64,000 bases of DNA from Streptomyces sp. NA02950 (GTDB lineage: Bacteria; Actinomycetota; Actinomycetes; Streptomycetales; Streptomycetaceae), in the NCBI RefSeq assembly GCF_013364155.1, contig NZ_CP054916.1, forward strand, positions 4,523,001-4,587,000, written 5' to 3'. The position numbers were made by a program, and so were the translations under genes. Every line of letters begins with the position of its first letter. Positions within the stretch are counted from its first letter, which is position 1. The notes under the pieces are model-generated. The model had not been told where the DNA came from and searched no databases. It saw nothing but the letters and a program-made list of their open reading frames with translations. Positions 27,705-36,290 of this stretch are shown here, in pieces.

Positions 27705-28810
27705 CAGACGGCCCTCCCCTCGGTGAACTCCGATTCCCACTGGAGGCGGGCGACGGCGTCCAGCACCCGGTCCACACCGGGCAGATGGTGCCGCTCGAGC
27801 ATGGGCGGCGGGTAGGGAATGTCGAACCCGGTGACCCTGAGCACCGGCGCCTCGAGGTGGTGGAAGCACCGCTCGGTGACCCGGGCGGCGATCTCCCCGC
27901 CGGGGCCGCCGAAGCCGGTGGCCTCGTGGACCACCACGGCGCGGCCGGTGCGGCGGACGGAGGCGCAGACCGTCTCGTCGTCGAAGGGCACGAGCGAGCG
28001 CAGATCGACGACCTCGAGGTCCCAGCCCTCCGCGCGGGCCGCCTCGGCGGCCTCGAGGCAGACGGGGACGGACGGCCCGTAGGAGATGAGCGTGGCACTC
28101 CGGCCGCCCCGGCCGGCTCCGGAACCGGCCACCGGACCACCAGCCGCCGCGGCGGACGGCGCACCGGACGGCCTCCGGACCACGGCCCGCCCGATGGGCG
28201 GGACCTCGTCCGGCCGGTCGGGCGACCAGTCGCCCTTGGACCAGTAGAGCCGCTTGGGCTCGAGGAAGACGACGGGGTCGTCGGAGGCGATGGCGGCGCG
28301 CAGCAGCCCGTAGGCGTCGGCGATGGTCGCGGGGGCGACGACATGGAGGCCGGGGGTGGCCATGTAGTAGATCTCGGAGGAGTCGCTGTGGTGCTCGACC
28401 CCGCCGATGCCGCCGCCGTACGGCACCCGCACGGTGAGCGGCAGCGGCATGGTGCCGCGCGTGCGGTTGCGCATCCGCGAGACATGGCTGACGAGCTGCT
28501 CGAAGGACGGGTACGCGAAGGCGTCGAACTGCATCTCGACGACGGGCCGCAGCCCGTACATCGCCATGCCGACGGCGGTGCCGAGGATGCCCGCCTCGGC
28601 CAGCGGCGTATCGGTGCAGCGGCCGTCGCCGAACTCCTTGGCGAGCCCGTCGGTGATGCGGAAGACGCCACCGAGGGTGCCGACGTCCTCGCCGAGGACA
28701 TGGACGCAGGGGTCGGCGGCCATGGCGTCACGCAGGGCGCGGCCGAGGGCCTGGGCCATGGTGGCGGGCTTGCGGGCGGTGCCGGTCCCGGTGGCTGTGG
28801 CGGTGGTCAT
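27704..28810 (-). CDS. bkdB: Branched-chain 2-oxoacid dehydrogenase E1 beta, copy 2
   Basis: The product has 368 residues, about 40 longer than copy 1 because of an Ala/Gly/Ser-rich insert near residue 200-225 (RPSGAPSAAAAGGPVAGSGA). The family segments CVHVLGEDVGTLGGVFRITDG, TPLAEAGILGTAVGMAMYG and VRVPYGGGIGGVEHHSDSSE are intact. It starts in an ATGA overlap with E1alpha and ends in a TGATG overlap with E2. Confidence 0.93.
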   Translation of the reverse strand: MTTATATGTGTARKPATMAQALGRALRDAMAADPCVHVLGEDVGTLGGVFRITDGLAKEFGDGRCTDTPLAEAGILGTAVGMAMYGLRPVVEMQFDAFAYPSFEQLVSHVSRMRNRTRGTMPLPLTVRVPYGGGIGGVEHHSDSSEIYYMATPGLHVVAPATIADAYGLLRAAIASDDPVVFLEPKRLYWSKGDWSPDRPDEVPPIGRAVVRRPSGAPSAAAAGGPVAGSGAGRGGRSATLISYGPSVPVCLEAAEAARAEGWDLEVVDLRSLVPFDDETVCASVRRTGRAVVVHEATGFGGPGGEIAARVTERCFHHLEAPVLRVTGFDIPYPPPMLERHHLPGVDRVLDAVARLQWESEFTEGRAV

Positions 28811-29958
28811 CGTGCACCCTTTTCGGACTCGTCGGCCCCGGTCTCGGCGTCGAGCTCGGCGCGCAGCTGGGCCGCCTGCTCGCGGAGCTGGCTGGTCTTG
28901 TCGGCGTAGATGTGCTCGAAGAGCTCCATGGGGTCGACGACCGGGTCCTGGTTCATCCGCTCGCGCAGATCGGCGGCGAGCCGCTCCGCGGACTCGCGCA
29001 CGGCTTCCACGCTCTGGTCGTCGAGCAGATCGCGGTCCCGCATGGCGTCCTCCAGGAGCGCTATCGGGTCATGTGCCCGCCATGCCTCGACCTCGGCTTC
29101 GGTCCGGTAGCGGGTGGCGTCGTCGGCGTTGGTGTGGGCCTCGATGCGGTAGGTGATGGCCTCGACGAGGGTGGGGCCTCCGCCGCGGCGGGCCCTGCGC
29201 ACGGCCTCGTCGAGGACCTGGTGGACGGCGACCGCGTCATTGCCGTCGACGAGGCGGCCGGGCATGCCGTAGCCGACGGCCTTGTGGGCGAGGGAGGGCG
29301 CGGCGGTCTGCTTGGCGAGCGGGACGGAGATCGCGAAGCCGTTGTTCTGGACGAGGAAGACCACCGGGGCCTGCCAGACGGCGGCGAAGTTGAGGGCCTC
29401 GTGGAAGTCGCCCTCGCTGGTGCCGCCGTCGCCGACGAGGGCGAGCGCGACCACGTCGTCACCCTTGAGGCGGGCGGCGTGGGCCAGTCCGACGGCGTGC
29501 GGCAGCTGGGTGGCGAGCGGGGTGCACAGGGGGGCGACGCGATGGGTGCGGGGGTCGTAGCCGGAGTGCCAGTCGCCGCGCAGCAGGGTGAGGGCCTGGA
29601 CCGGGTCGAGGCCACGGACGACGGCGGCGAGGGTGTCGCGGTAGCTGGGGAAGAGCCAGTCGGGCTCCTCGAGCACAAGACCGGCGGCGACCTGGCAGGC
29701 CTCCTGGCCGGTGGAGGAGGGGTAGACGGCCAGTCGGCCCTGCCGGGTGAGGGCGGTGGCCTGCGCGTTGTACCGGCGGCCGTGCACCAGCTCGCGGTGG
29801 AGCCTGGTGAGCAGGTCGGCGGCGACGTCGGCGGCAGCGGCGGTGCCCAGCAGGCGGTACGGCTCGGCGTCGGGCAGCAGGGGCGCGGCGTCGACGCGGG
29901 GCCGCCAGGCGGGCGGGGGAGTGGGCCGGTAGGCACCGGGCTGCTCAAGGACCGTCAT
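28807..29958 (-). CDS. bkdA: Branched-chain 2-oxoacid dehydrogenase E1 alpha, copy 2
   Basis: The product has 383 residues. The thiamine-diphosphate motif runs from GDGGTSEGDFHEALNFAAV to VQNNGFAIS, and RIEAHTNADDATRYR marks the C-terminal loop. It is the first gene of the fully overlapping E1alpha-E1beta-E2 operon and is divergent from the Lrp regulator. The 233-bp promoter gap carries a PaaR-like dyad at 30073 and a TTGTCCACAGG box at 30123. Confidence 0.93.
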   Translation of the reverse strand: MTVLEQPGAYRPTPPPAWRPRVDAAPLLPDAEPYRLLGTAAAADVAADLLTRLHRELVHGRRYNAQATALTRQGRLAVYPSSTGQEACQVAAGLVLEEPDWLFPSYRDTLAAVVRGLDPVQALTLLRGDWHSGYDPRTHRVAPLCTPLATQLPHAVGLAHAARLKGDDVVALALVGDGGTSEGDFHEALNFAAVWQAPVVFLVQNNGFAISVPLAKQTAAPSLAHKAVGYGMPGRLVDGNDAVAVHQVLDEAVRRARRGGGPTLVEAITYRIEAHTNADDATRYRTEAEVEAWRAHDPIALLEDAMRDRDLLDDQSVEAVRESAERLAADLRERMNQDPVVDPMELFEHIYADKTSQLREQAAQLRAELDAETGADESEKGAR

Positions 29959-30072
29959 GACGCGACCTCCGGGACTTGAGGGAGGTGGTGCTCAGCACCT
30001 CGCTCGAGGGTGGTAGGTGGAAGACAGGCGGGCGGACAGCTGGAACGTGAGGCAGGCCACAGCGGCACCCCT

Positions 30073-30090
30073 CCCTACCGATTGTTCGGT
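30073..30090. promoter_or_regulatory. PaaR-like operator 1 (bkd2/bkdR promoter)
   Basis: ACCGATTGTTCGGT (30076-30089) matches ACCGNNCGNNCGGT with one mismatch. It lies between the second bkd operon and the Lrp regulator. Within the 18-nt window it agrees with the two other sites (33074, 38565) at 15 positions. Confidence 0.55.
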
Positions 30091-30122
30091 CGCTGACGCA
30101 TTTTGGCTACAGGCGACCCCAG

Positions 30123-30133
30123 CCTGTGGACAA
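30123..30133 (-). promoter_or_regulatory. TTGTCCACAGG box near operator 1
   Basis: On the minus strand this reads TTGTCCACAGG, 32 bp from operator 1. The same box in the form TTATCCACAGG accompanies the other two operators. It resembles a DnaA box (TTGTCCACA). Confidence 0.45.
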
Positions 30134-30191
30134 ACGGTTCCGCACCCCCTGAGATGAAGACAGGATGTCCATGAAGGGGAGGCGGGGCGGC

Positions 30192-30680
30192 ATGCGGGAC
30201 GAACAGATGGCCCATTCGGACGGCAAACCGCCCGCACGGCCACTGGACTCCATCGACCGCGACATCCTCCGGCTGCTCCGGGCGGACGGCCGGGCCTCGA
30301 TACGCTCCGTGGCCGATCAGGTGCATGTGTCACGGGCGAATGCCTACGCGCGGATCAACCGTCTGATCGACGACGGGGTGATCCGCGGCTTCAGTGCCCG
30401 GGTGGACCAGGAGCGGGCCGGGCAGGGCGCGTCCGCGTACATCACGCTGAAGATCGTCCAGAACTCCTGGCGCACGGTGCGCGAGCAGCTCAGGGAGCTT
30501 CCGGGAGCGGCCCATATCGCCCTGGTCAGCGGGGACTTCGATGTGCTGCTGCTGGTGCACACCTCGGACAACCGCTCGCTGCGCGAGCTGGTCCTCACCC
30601 GGATCCAGGCGATACCGGAGGTGCTGAGCACCCGGACACTGCTGGTGTTCGAGGAGACGGACCTCGATTCGGAGCCGTGA
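30192..30680 (+). CDS. bkdR: Lrp/AsnC-family regulator (BkdR-like)
   Basis: The ATG at 30192 (MRDEQMAHSDGK...) has GGGGAGG 8-10 nt upstream; the frame extends to 30165. The product has 162 residues. The N-terminal HTH is LDSIDRDILRLLRADGRASI followed by RSVADQVHVSRANAYARINRL. The C-terminal RAM ligand-binding domain is HIALVSGDFDVLLLVHTSDN. An Lrp-type gene in this exact position beside a bkd operon is known in Streptomyces as bkdR, a regulator of branched-chain oxoacid dehydrogenase expression. Here it may act on both bkd operons. Confidence 0.85.
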   Translation: MRDEQMAHSDGKPPARPLDSIDRDILRLLRADGRASIRSVADQVHVSRANAYARINRLIDDGVIRGFSARVDQERAGQGASAYITLKIVQNSWRTVREQLRELPGAAHIALVSGDFDVLLLVHTSDNRSLRELVLTRIQAIPEVLSTRTLLVFEETDLDSEP

Positions 30681-30698
30681 CCGGCCCCGCACGGGGCC

Positions 30699-30888
30699 AA
30701 GGGCTGTCCCGTCATCCCCAGCGGGCTCCCGACGCCGGCTACGGCGGCCCCCAGGCTTCGCCCGGGAGGTGCCCCTGCCGCGTTGTCGGGATCGCCCGAG
30801 TACGCCCGGTACGAGGACGACCCTCCGCCTTGCGATTGACCGCATCGGCGCCGCTCGCTGATCCACTGGGGATGACGGGACAGCCCTT
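30699..30888. mobile_element. MITE-like element with 23-bp perfect terminal inverted repeats
   Basis: A 190-bp non-coding element lies between bkdR and the TetR gene. The ends 30699-30721 (AAGGGCTGTCCCGTC... start) and 30866-30888 are exact 23-nt inverse complements. There is no open frame of interest, and no certain target duplication was found. The element stops only 10 bp from the TetR stop codon, so it may also act as a terminator or alter mRNA 3' ends. Confidence 0.7.
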
Positions 30889-30897
30889 AGGCGTCCC

Positions 30898-31500
30898 TTA
30901 GGCGCCCTCGCCCTGGGTGCGCAGACCGGCGAATGCGGTGCGGACCACGGCGTCGGCGACCTCGTCGGAGGTCGCGGCGCCGCCGCGGCCCGGCCGGTAC
31001 CACTCGACAATCGAGTTGATCATGCCGAAGAGCAGCCGGGTGGCCAGCCGTGCGTCCACGTCGGCCCGCAGGTCGCCGTCGGCCGCGGCCTGCTTGAGCA
31101 GCTCGGCGACCTGGTGGTCGAACTCCCGGCGGCGCTCCATGGCCCAGCGCTCGGTGTCCGTGTTGCCCCGGACGCGCAGCAGCAGCGTGACGTAGGGCAG
31201 CTCCGCCATCAGCACCTCGGTGGTGCGCCGGACCACGTGCTCCAGCCGCTCCACCGCCCGGCCCTCGCGCGCCCCCGGCTCCTGGAGGATGTGGAACAGG
31301 CCGTCCAGCGCACGGCTTATGGCCAGCCGGAGGAGCTCTTCCTTGCCCTTGACGTGGTGGTAGATCGACGATTTGGAGATTCCGGCGGCGCGGGACAGAT
31401 GCTCCATGGAGGTGCCGTCGTAGCCGCGCTCGTTGAACACCTCGACGGCAACCGCGAGCAGCGATTCGGGCGTGTAGGTGTCGCGCTTGGCCATGGTCAT
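30898..31500 (-). CDS. TetR-family regulator, probable PaaR-type repressor
   Basis: The product has 200 residues; starts at 31500 or 31494 (MAKRDTYTPESLL...). The HTH is ESLLAVAVEVFNERGYDG followed by TSMEHLSRAAGISKSSIYHHVKG, a typical TetR N-terminus. The remaining 150 residues form the helical ligand domain. It lies 2 bp after 3-hydroxyacyl-CoA dehydrogenase and is cotranscribed with it. Being the only TetR gene in the paa region, it is the natural reader of the ACCGNNCGNNCGGT dyads at 30073, 33074 and 38565. In the related PaaR proteins the inducer is phenylacetyl-CoA; that is inference here. Confidence 0.85.
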   Translation of the reverse strand: MTMAKRDTYTPESLLAVAVEVFNERGYDGTSMEHLSRAAGISKSSIYHHVKGKEELLRLAISRALDGLFHILQEPGAREGRAVERLEHVVRRTTEVLMAELPYVTLLLRVRGNTDTERWAMERRREFDHQVAELLKQAAADGDLRADVDARLATRLLFGMINSIVEWYRPGRGGAATSDEVADAVVRTAFAGLRTQGEGA

Positions 31501-31502
31501 GA

Positions 31503-33020
31503 TTAGAGCAGTTTTTCCTGGACGGCGGCACGCCGGACCAGCGCCTGGGAGGGCGCGTAGCGGCCGGTGGGGCAGGAGTCGTGGAGGTTGCGCAGGGTGT
31601 CGCGCACCCAGCGGGCGCCGAGGTCATCTCCCCACTGGACCGGGCCGCGCGGGTAGTTGACGCCGGACCGCATGGCGGTGTCGATGTCCTCCGGGCTCGC
31701 CACCTCGCGGGCGGCGGCGTCCAGGGCGAAGTCCACGAGCATCGCGACGGTGCGGGCCACGATCATGCCGGGGACGTCCCGGGTGACGCTCACCTCCTTG
31801 CCGAGTGCCTGGAACAGCCCGATCGCGGTCCGCACGGACTCCGGGGAGGCGGCCTCGGACGGGGCGAGGGCGATCCGCCCGGCGGTGCGGTAGTCCAGGG
31901 CGAGGTCGAAGCGGATGGTGACGGCGGAGGGGTCGGTGGTGGCGGGTGAGCCGTCGGTCAGCGACAGGCGGGTGCCGTCGGGCAGCGCGAGATGGCCCCC
32001 GGTGGGCTCGCGGGCAACGGTGATCCCGGCCTCCTCGATGAGCTCGACGAGCGCGGCGGCGGGCCCCAGATCCCCGTGCAGGACGACCTTCTCAGGGGCC
32101 TCGCAGGGTTCGGCGGTGTGCGGGGCGGGGCGCTGGGCGCCCTCGGTGTGGTCGAACCAGCCGTGGCCGGACTTGCGCCCGTGGCGCCCGGAATCGACGA
32201 GCTGCCGCTGCGCGAGGGAGGGGGTGAATTTCGGATCGTGGAAGAAGGCTTCCCAGACCGAGCGGGTGACGGCCTCGTTGACGTCCTGGCCGATCAGATC
32301 GGTCAGCTCGAAGGGACCCATCCGGAAGCCGCCGGACTCGCGCAGTACGGCGTCGATGGTGGCGGGTTCGGCGGCGCGCTCCTCAAGGACCCGGAAGGCC
32401 TCGGCGTAGAAGGGGCGGGCGAGCCGGTTGACGATGAAGCCCGGGGTGTCGGAGCAGCGCACCGGGGTCTTCCCCCAGGCGGCGACGGTGTCGTACGCGC
32501 GGTCGGCGGCGTCCTCGTCCGTGGCGGCGCCGCGGACGACCTCGACCAGCGGCAGCAGCGGGGCGGGGTTGAAGAAGTGCAGGCCGACGAGGCGGCCGGG
32601 CAGACGCAGGGCGCCCGCGACGGCCGTGACGGAGAGCGAGGAGGTGTTGGTGGCCAGCAGACAGCGGTCGGAGACGACGGACTCCAGGGCGGTGAACAGC
32701 TGCTGTTTGGCGCCCAGTTCCTCGAGGATCGCCTCGATGGCCAGATCCGCGTCGGCCAGGTCCTCGATCGCGGCGACTGGCGTGAGGCGGCCGAGGGCCG
32801 CGTCGCGGTCGGCCGCGGGGAGGCGGCCCTTGTCGACCAGCCGCCCGAGCCGGGCGGCGATGGCCTCCACCGCCTGGCAGGCGCGCCCGGGCGCGGCGTC
32901 GTAGAGCCGTACGGGATGTCCGGCCACCAACGCCACCTGGGCGATTCCCTGGCCCATGGTGCCGGTGCCGATGACGGCAACGGTGCTGGTGTACGCCGGT
33001 CCCCGGTCGATCGCAGTCAT
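31503..33020 (-). CDS. paaH: 3-hydroxyacyl-CoA dehydrogenase (PaaH-type)
   Basis: The product has 505 residues. The Rossmann NAD site is VAVIGTGTMGQGIAQVALVAG. The catalytic core includes LVGLHFFNPAPLLPLVEVV (His) and GFIVNRLARPFYAEAFRVLEE. A second 3HCDH-C domain is fused at the C-terminus (VARTVAMLVDFALDAAAREV), as in PaaH proteins. It would oxidise 3-hydroxyadipyl-CoA in phenylacetate degradation, although general fatty-acid beta-oxidation is possible. It leads the bicistronic dehydrogenase-tetR operon and is divergent from paaN across operator 2. Confidence 0.85.
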   Translation of the reverse strand: MTAIDRGPAYTSTVAVIGTGTMGQGIAQVALVAGHPVRLYDAAPGRACQAVEAIAARLGRLVDKGRLPAADRDAALGRLTPVAAIEDLADADLAIEAILEELGAKQQLFTALESVVSDRCLLATNTSSLSVTAVAGALRLPGRLVGLHFFNPAPLLPLVEVVRGAATDEDAADRAYDTVAAWGKTPVRCSDTPGFIVNRLARPFYAEAFRVLEERAAEPATIDAVLRESGGFRMGPFELTDLIGQDVNEAVTRSVWEAFFHDPKFTPSLAQRQLVDSGRHGRKSGHGWFDHTEGAQRPAPHTAEPCEAPEKVVLHGDLGPAAALVELIEEAGITVAREPTGGHLALPDGTRLSLTDGSPATTDPSAVTIRFDLALDYRTAGRIALAPSEAASPESVRTAIGLFQALGKEVSVTRDVPGMIVARTVAMLVDFALDAAAREVASPEDIDTAMRSGVNYPRGPVQWGDDLGARWVRDTLRNLHDSCPTGRYAPSQALVRRAAVQEKLL

Positions 33021-33043
33021 GCCGCTGATCCTCTCGGACGAAG

Positions 33044-33054
33044 TTATCCACAGG
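33044..33054 (+). promoter_or_regulatory. TTATCCACAGG box near operator 2
   Basis: TTATCCACAGG lies 19 bp from operator 2, on the dehydrogenase side of the divergent promoter. The same 11-mer is found before paaA at 38521. Confidence 0.5.
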
Positions 33055-33073
33055 TTCGCCAGGCCCTCTTGTC

Positions 33074-33091
33074 CCGACCGATCGTTCGGTT
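33074..33091. promoter_or_regulatory. PaaR-like operator 2 (paaH/paaN divergent promoter)
   Basis: CCGACCGATCGTTCGGTT contains ACCGATCGTTCGGT, a full match to ACCGNNCGNNCGGT. The exact reverse complement of all 18 bases is found upstream of paaA (38565-38582). Confidence 0.7.
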
Positions 33092-33154
33092 AATCTAACT
33101 CTGTCGACCATTCCAGCCCAGCTCAATCCCAGCTCGACGAGGAGTTGGTCAGTC

Positions 33155-34876
33155 GTGACCACCGGACTCACCACAGCGCAGTTGACCGAGATGCACCGCC
33201 CCACCCTCGACCAGGCACTGGAGGCGATCCGTACCCGCGCGTACTGGTCCCCGCACCCCGAGCACCCCAAGGCTTACGGCCCGGACGGCAAAACGGGCCG
33301 CCCGAGCCTGGGCATCCCCGAGGGCCTGGCCGCGTTCGAAGCGCTGCGCGGCACCCGCTTCGACCTGGACCAGCCGGGCACCGACGGCTGGACGGGCTCC
33401 GAGGTCTCGCCCTACGGCGCGGAGATGGGCATGGAGTATCCGCACCCGGATATCGATGTGCTCCTCCCGGCGATGAAGGCGGCGATGCCCGCCTGGCGGG
33501 ACGCCGGTCCGGAGGCGCGCGCCATGGTCTGCCTGGAGATCCTGGCCCGGATCAGCGCCCGCTCCCATGAGTTCGCCCAGGCCGTGATGCACACCAGTGG
33601 CCAGGCGTACATGATGGCGTTCCAGGCGGGCGGCCCCCACGCCCAGGACCGCGGCCTGGAGGCGGTGGCCTATGCCTTCGCCGAGCAGGTGCGCACCCCG
33701 GAGGCGGTGGAGTGGTCCAAGCCGCAGGGCAAGCGTGACCCGCTGCGGCTGAACAAGACGTTCACCGCCGTCCCGCGCGGTATCGCGCTGCTGATCGGCT
33801 GCAACACCTTCCCCACCTGGAACGGCTACCCCGGGCTGTTCGCCTCGCTGGCCACCGGCAATCCGGTGCTGGTCAAGCCCCATCCGCAGGCCGTGCTGCC
33901 GCTGGCGCTGACCGTCCGGACAGCGCGTGAGGTGCTGCGCGAGGCGGGCTTCGACCCCAATCTGGTGGCGCTGGCCGCGGAGCGGCCGGACGAGGGCATC
34001 GCCAAGGTCCTCGCGGTGCGGCCCGAGATCCGTGTGATCGACTACACGGGCTCCACCGCCTTCGGCGACTGGCTGGAGACCCACGCCCGCCAGGCCCAGG
34101 TCTTCACCGAGAAGGCCGGGGTCAACACGGTCGTCCTCCACTCCACCGACGACTACCAGGGCATGCTGGCCAATCTGGCGTTCTCGCTGTCCCTCTACAG
34201 CGGCCAGATGTGCACCACCCCGCAGAATCTGCTCATCCCCCGGGACGGCATCACCACCGACGCCGGGCCCAAGTCGTACGACGAGGTGGTGGCCGACCTC
34301 GGGGCGGCGGTCGAGGGGCTGCTGGGCGACGACGCCCGCGCGAGCGCGCTGCTCGGCGCGATCGTGGGTCCCCGGGTGCAGGAGCGGCTGGAGGCCGCGC
34401 CGGGTCTCGGCGGTGTCGCGCTGGCCTCGCGCGCGGTGACCCACCCCGAGTTCCCGGACGCCACGGTCCGTACGCCGCTGATGGTGAAGGCGGACGGGGC
34501 GCGGAAGTTCTGGGAGGCGGCGGACGCGGACGCGCCCTATCTGGCCGAATGCTTCGGCCCGGTGTCCTTCGCCGTCGCGGTCGACTCCGCGGAGGACGCG
34601 GTCGCCCTGCTGCGGCGGACCACCCGGGACAAGGGCGCGATGACCGTCGGCGCGTACACCACCTCACCGGAGGTGGAGCGGCTGGTCGAGGAGGCGTGTC
34701 TGGAGGAGTGCGCCCAGCTGTCGCTGAATCTGACCGGCGGGGTCTATGTGAACCAGACCGCGGCCTTCTCCGACTTCCACGGCTCCGGCGGCAATCCGTC
34801 GGCCAATGCCGCGCTGTGCGACGGCGCCTTTGTGGCGAGCCGCTTCCGGATGATCGAGGTGCGGCGCCAGGCGTAG
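33155..34876 (+). CDS. paaN: Phenylacetate-degradation aldehyde dehydrogenase PaaN
   Basis: The product has 573 residues from a GTG with GAGGAG about 10 nt upstream. It is an aldehyde-dehydrogenase fold of PaaN length. The NAD-binding segment is VIDYTGSTAFGDWLETHA, with catalytic Glu in FTEKAGVNTVV and catalytic Cys in LYSGQMCTTPQNLL. PaaN-type enzymes are taken to oxidise the ring-cleavage semialdehyde in phenylacetyl-CoA catabolism where the bifunctional PaaZ is absent. Its promoter is shared with paaH and carries operator 2. Confidence 0.88.
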   Translation: MTTGLTTAQLTEMHRPTLDQALEAIRTRAYWSPHPEHPKAYGPDGKTGRPSLGIPEGLAAFEALRGTRFDLDQPGTDGWTGSEVSPYGAEMGMEYPHPDIDVLLPAMKAAMPAWRDAGPEARAMVCLEILARISARSHEFAQAVMHTSGQAYMMAFQAGGPHAQDRGLEAVAYAFAEQVRTPEAVEWSKPQGKRDPLRLNKTFTAVPRGIALLIGCNTFPTWNGYPGLFASLATGNPVLVKPHPQAVLPLALTVRTAREVLREAGFDPNLVALAAERPDEGIAKVLAVRPEIRVIDYTGSTAFGDWLETHARQAQVFTEKAGVNTVVLHSTDDYQGMLANLAFSLSLYSGQMCTTPQNLLIPRDGITTDAGPKSYDEVVADLGAAVEGLLGDDARASALLGAIVGPRVQERLEAAPGLGGVALASRAVTHPEFPDATVRTPLMVKADGARKFWEAADADAPYLAECFGPVSFAVAVDSAEDAVALLRRTTRDKGAMTVGAYTTSPEVERLVEEACLEECAQLSLNLTGGVYVNQTAAFSDFHGSGGNPSANAALCDGAFVASRFRMIEVRRQA

Positions 34877-34900
34877 CGCCGGGCGGGTCCGCGCGGCGGC

Positions 34901-35311
34901 TCAGCCGGCCGCCGCGTGGACCCGCACCCAGCTGTGCATCGCGATGGCCGCCGCCGCACCCGCGTTGATCGAGCGGGTGGAGCCGAACTGCGCGATCGAG
35001 CACACCATGGCCGCGTGACGGCGGGCCTGCTCCGTCAGCCCCGGCCCCTCCTGTCCGAAGAGCAGCACACAGCGGCGCGGCAGTTCGGTGGTCTCCAGCG
35101 GCACCGCCCCGGGGAGGTTGTCGATCCCGGTCACCGGCAGCCCCTCGGCGGCCGCCCAGGCGGTGAGACCGGCGGTGTCCGGGTGGTGGCGGACATGCTG
35201 ATAGCGGTCGGTGACCATGGCCCCGCGCCGGTTCCAGCGGCGCCGCCCCACAATATGGATCTCCTTCGCCAGGAACGCGTTGGCCGTGCGCACCACGCTC
35301 CCGAAGTTGAA
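34901..35311 (-). pseudogene. 5'-truncated TrmH/SpoU rRNA methyltransferase
   Basis: From NFGSVVRTANAFLAKEIHIVG to the end (GQEGPGLTEQARRH, then IAQFGSTRSINAGAAAAIAM) this is the C-terminal two thirds of a SpoU-type methyltransferase, including the knot motifs that bind S-adenosylmethionine. About 135 residues remain; members usually have about 70 more at the N-terminus. Upstream of residue Asn (35308) the frame runs antisense through the neighbouring TrmH gene and is unrelated, and no sensible start codon with a ribosome site exists. A deletion joined it to the stop region of the intact TrmH gene at 35319. Confidence 0.75.
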
Positions 35312-35318
35312 GTATCGG

Positions 35319-36290
35319 CTACATAACGGTTCTGGAGGATGGGGCGTCGTCCTGACCGCTCTGGGCCGGGGGCGGCGGACCTCCCCAATGGAAAAGAGCC
35401 ATGGCCACGCTCGTGGCGAGGTTGTAGCTGGACACCTGGGGGCGCATGGGGAGTGCCACCAGCTTGGTCGCCCGCTCTCGGACCTCCGGCGAGATCCCGT
35501 GTCGCTCAGAGCCGAACGCCAGCAGCGCGTCATCCGGGAGCACTACGGACCTGATGTCCTCACCCTCCGGGTCAAGCGCATACAGGGGGCCTGGCGGCAG
35601 GTCTTCGAGGGGAAGCCGTTCCACTGCGGTCGCGTAGTGAAGACCCGCACCCGCCCGGACCACGCTGGGGTGCCATGGGTCCATGTCACCCGTAGTGACC
35701 ACCCCTGTAGCCCCGAAACCGGCGGCAAGACGGACCACAGCGCCGACATTCCCCAGGTTGCGCGGGTTGTCCAGGACGACGACCGGCGCCGACCGCGGAA
35801 GCCTCGACAGGTGGTCCAGGTTCGCGCGGCGCCTGGGCCTGACAGCCAGGGCAGCGACCTGCGTGGGGTGCACCCTGGGAACGAGATCTCGGAAGATCTG
35901 CGCTGGTACCTCGGTCACGAGATCGCTGATCCGGACCGTAAGGTCATCGGCCAGTTCATCTGCCAGTGCCAAGGCGGAGCCCTTGTCACTGGAGATCGCG
36001 ACACGGACATCTGCCCCGAAGCGAAGCGCGTGCTTCAACGCATGGAATCCGTCCACCAGCACCGCATCCGGCATAGCCTCTCGCCACTGCCGTATGACCC
36101 TCGTGACCTCGACATTGCGGCGGTCACCGTGCTCGAGCAGCTCCGGGTCGTAGCGGTCCCCGGCCGGCCAGGGGCGGGGGTGCGGGCCGACGCCGACCTC
36201 GGGGGTGAAGCCCTCGTCGTACTGGACCGGTTCCTGGGGCTGGACCGGCTCCTGGGGGCGGATGTCGCCGGGGTGGATTTCGCTGCTCAC
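35319..36290 (-). CDS. TrmH-family RNA 2'-O-methyltransferase
   Basis: The product has 323 residues from a GTG overlapping the HTTM stop (GTGA). A substrate-binding N-terminal part (DAVLVDGFHALKHALRFGADV) is followed by the SpoU fold: PVVVLDNPRNLGNVGAVVRLA, LLAFGSERHGISPEV, and PMRPQVSSYNLATSVAMALFHW. It should methylate a ribose in rRNA or tRNA; the site cannot be predicted. Its stop abuts the remnant of a second SpoU gene. The last 25 residues (GPPPPAQSGQDDAPSS...) are unlike the family, so the end may be affected by the same rearrangement. Confidence 0.83.
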   Translation of the reverse strand: MSSEIHPGDIRPQEPVQPQEPVQYDEGFTPEVGVGPHPRPWPAGDRYDPELLEHGDRRNVEVTRVIRQWREAMPDAVLVDGFHALKHALRFGADVRVAISSDKGSALALADELADDLTVRISDLVTEVPAQIFRDLVPRVHPTQVAALAVRPRRRANLDHLSRLPRSAPVVVLDNPRNLGNVGAVVRLAAGFGATGVVTTGDMDPWHPSVVRAGAGLHYATAVERLPLEDLPPGPLYALDPEGEDIRSVVLPDDALLAFGSERHGISPEVRERATKLVALPMRPQVSSYNLATSVAMALFHWGGPPPPAQSGQDDAPSSRTVM

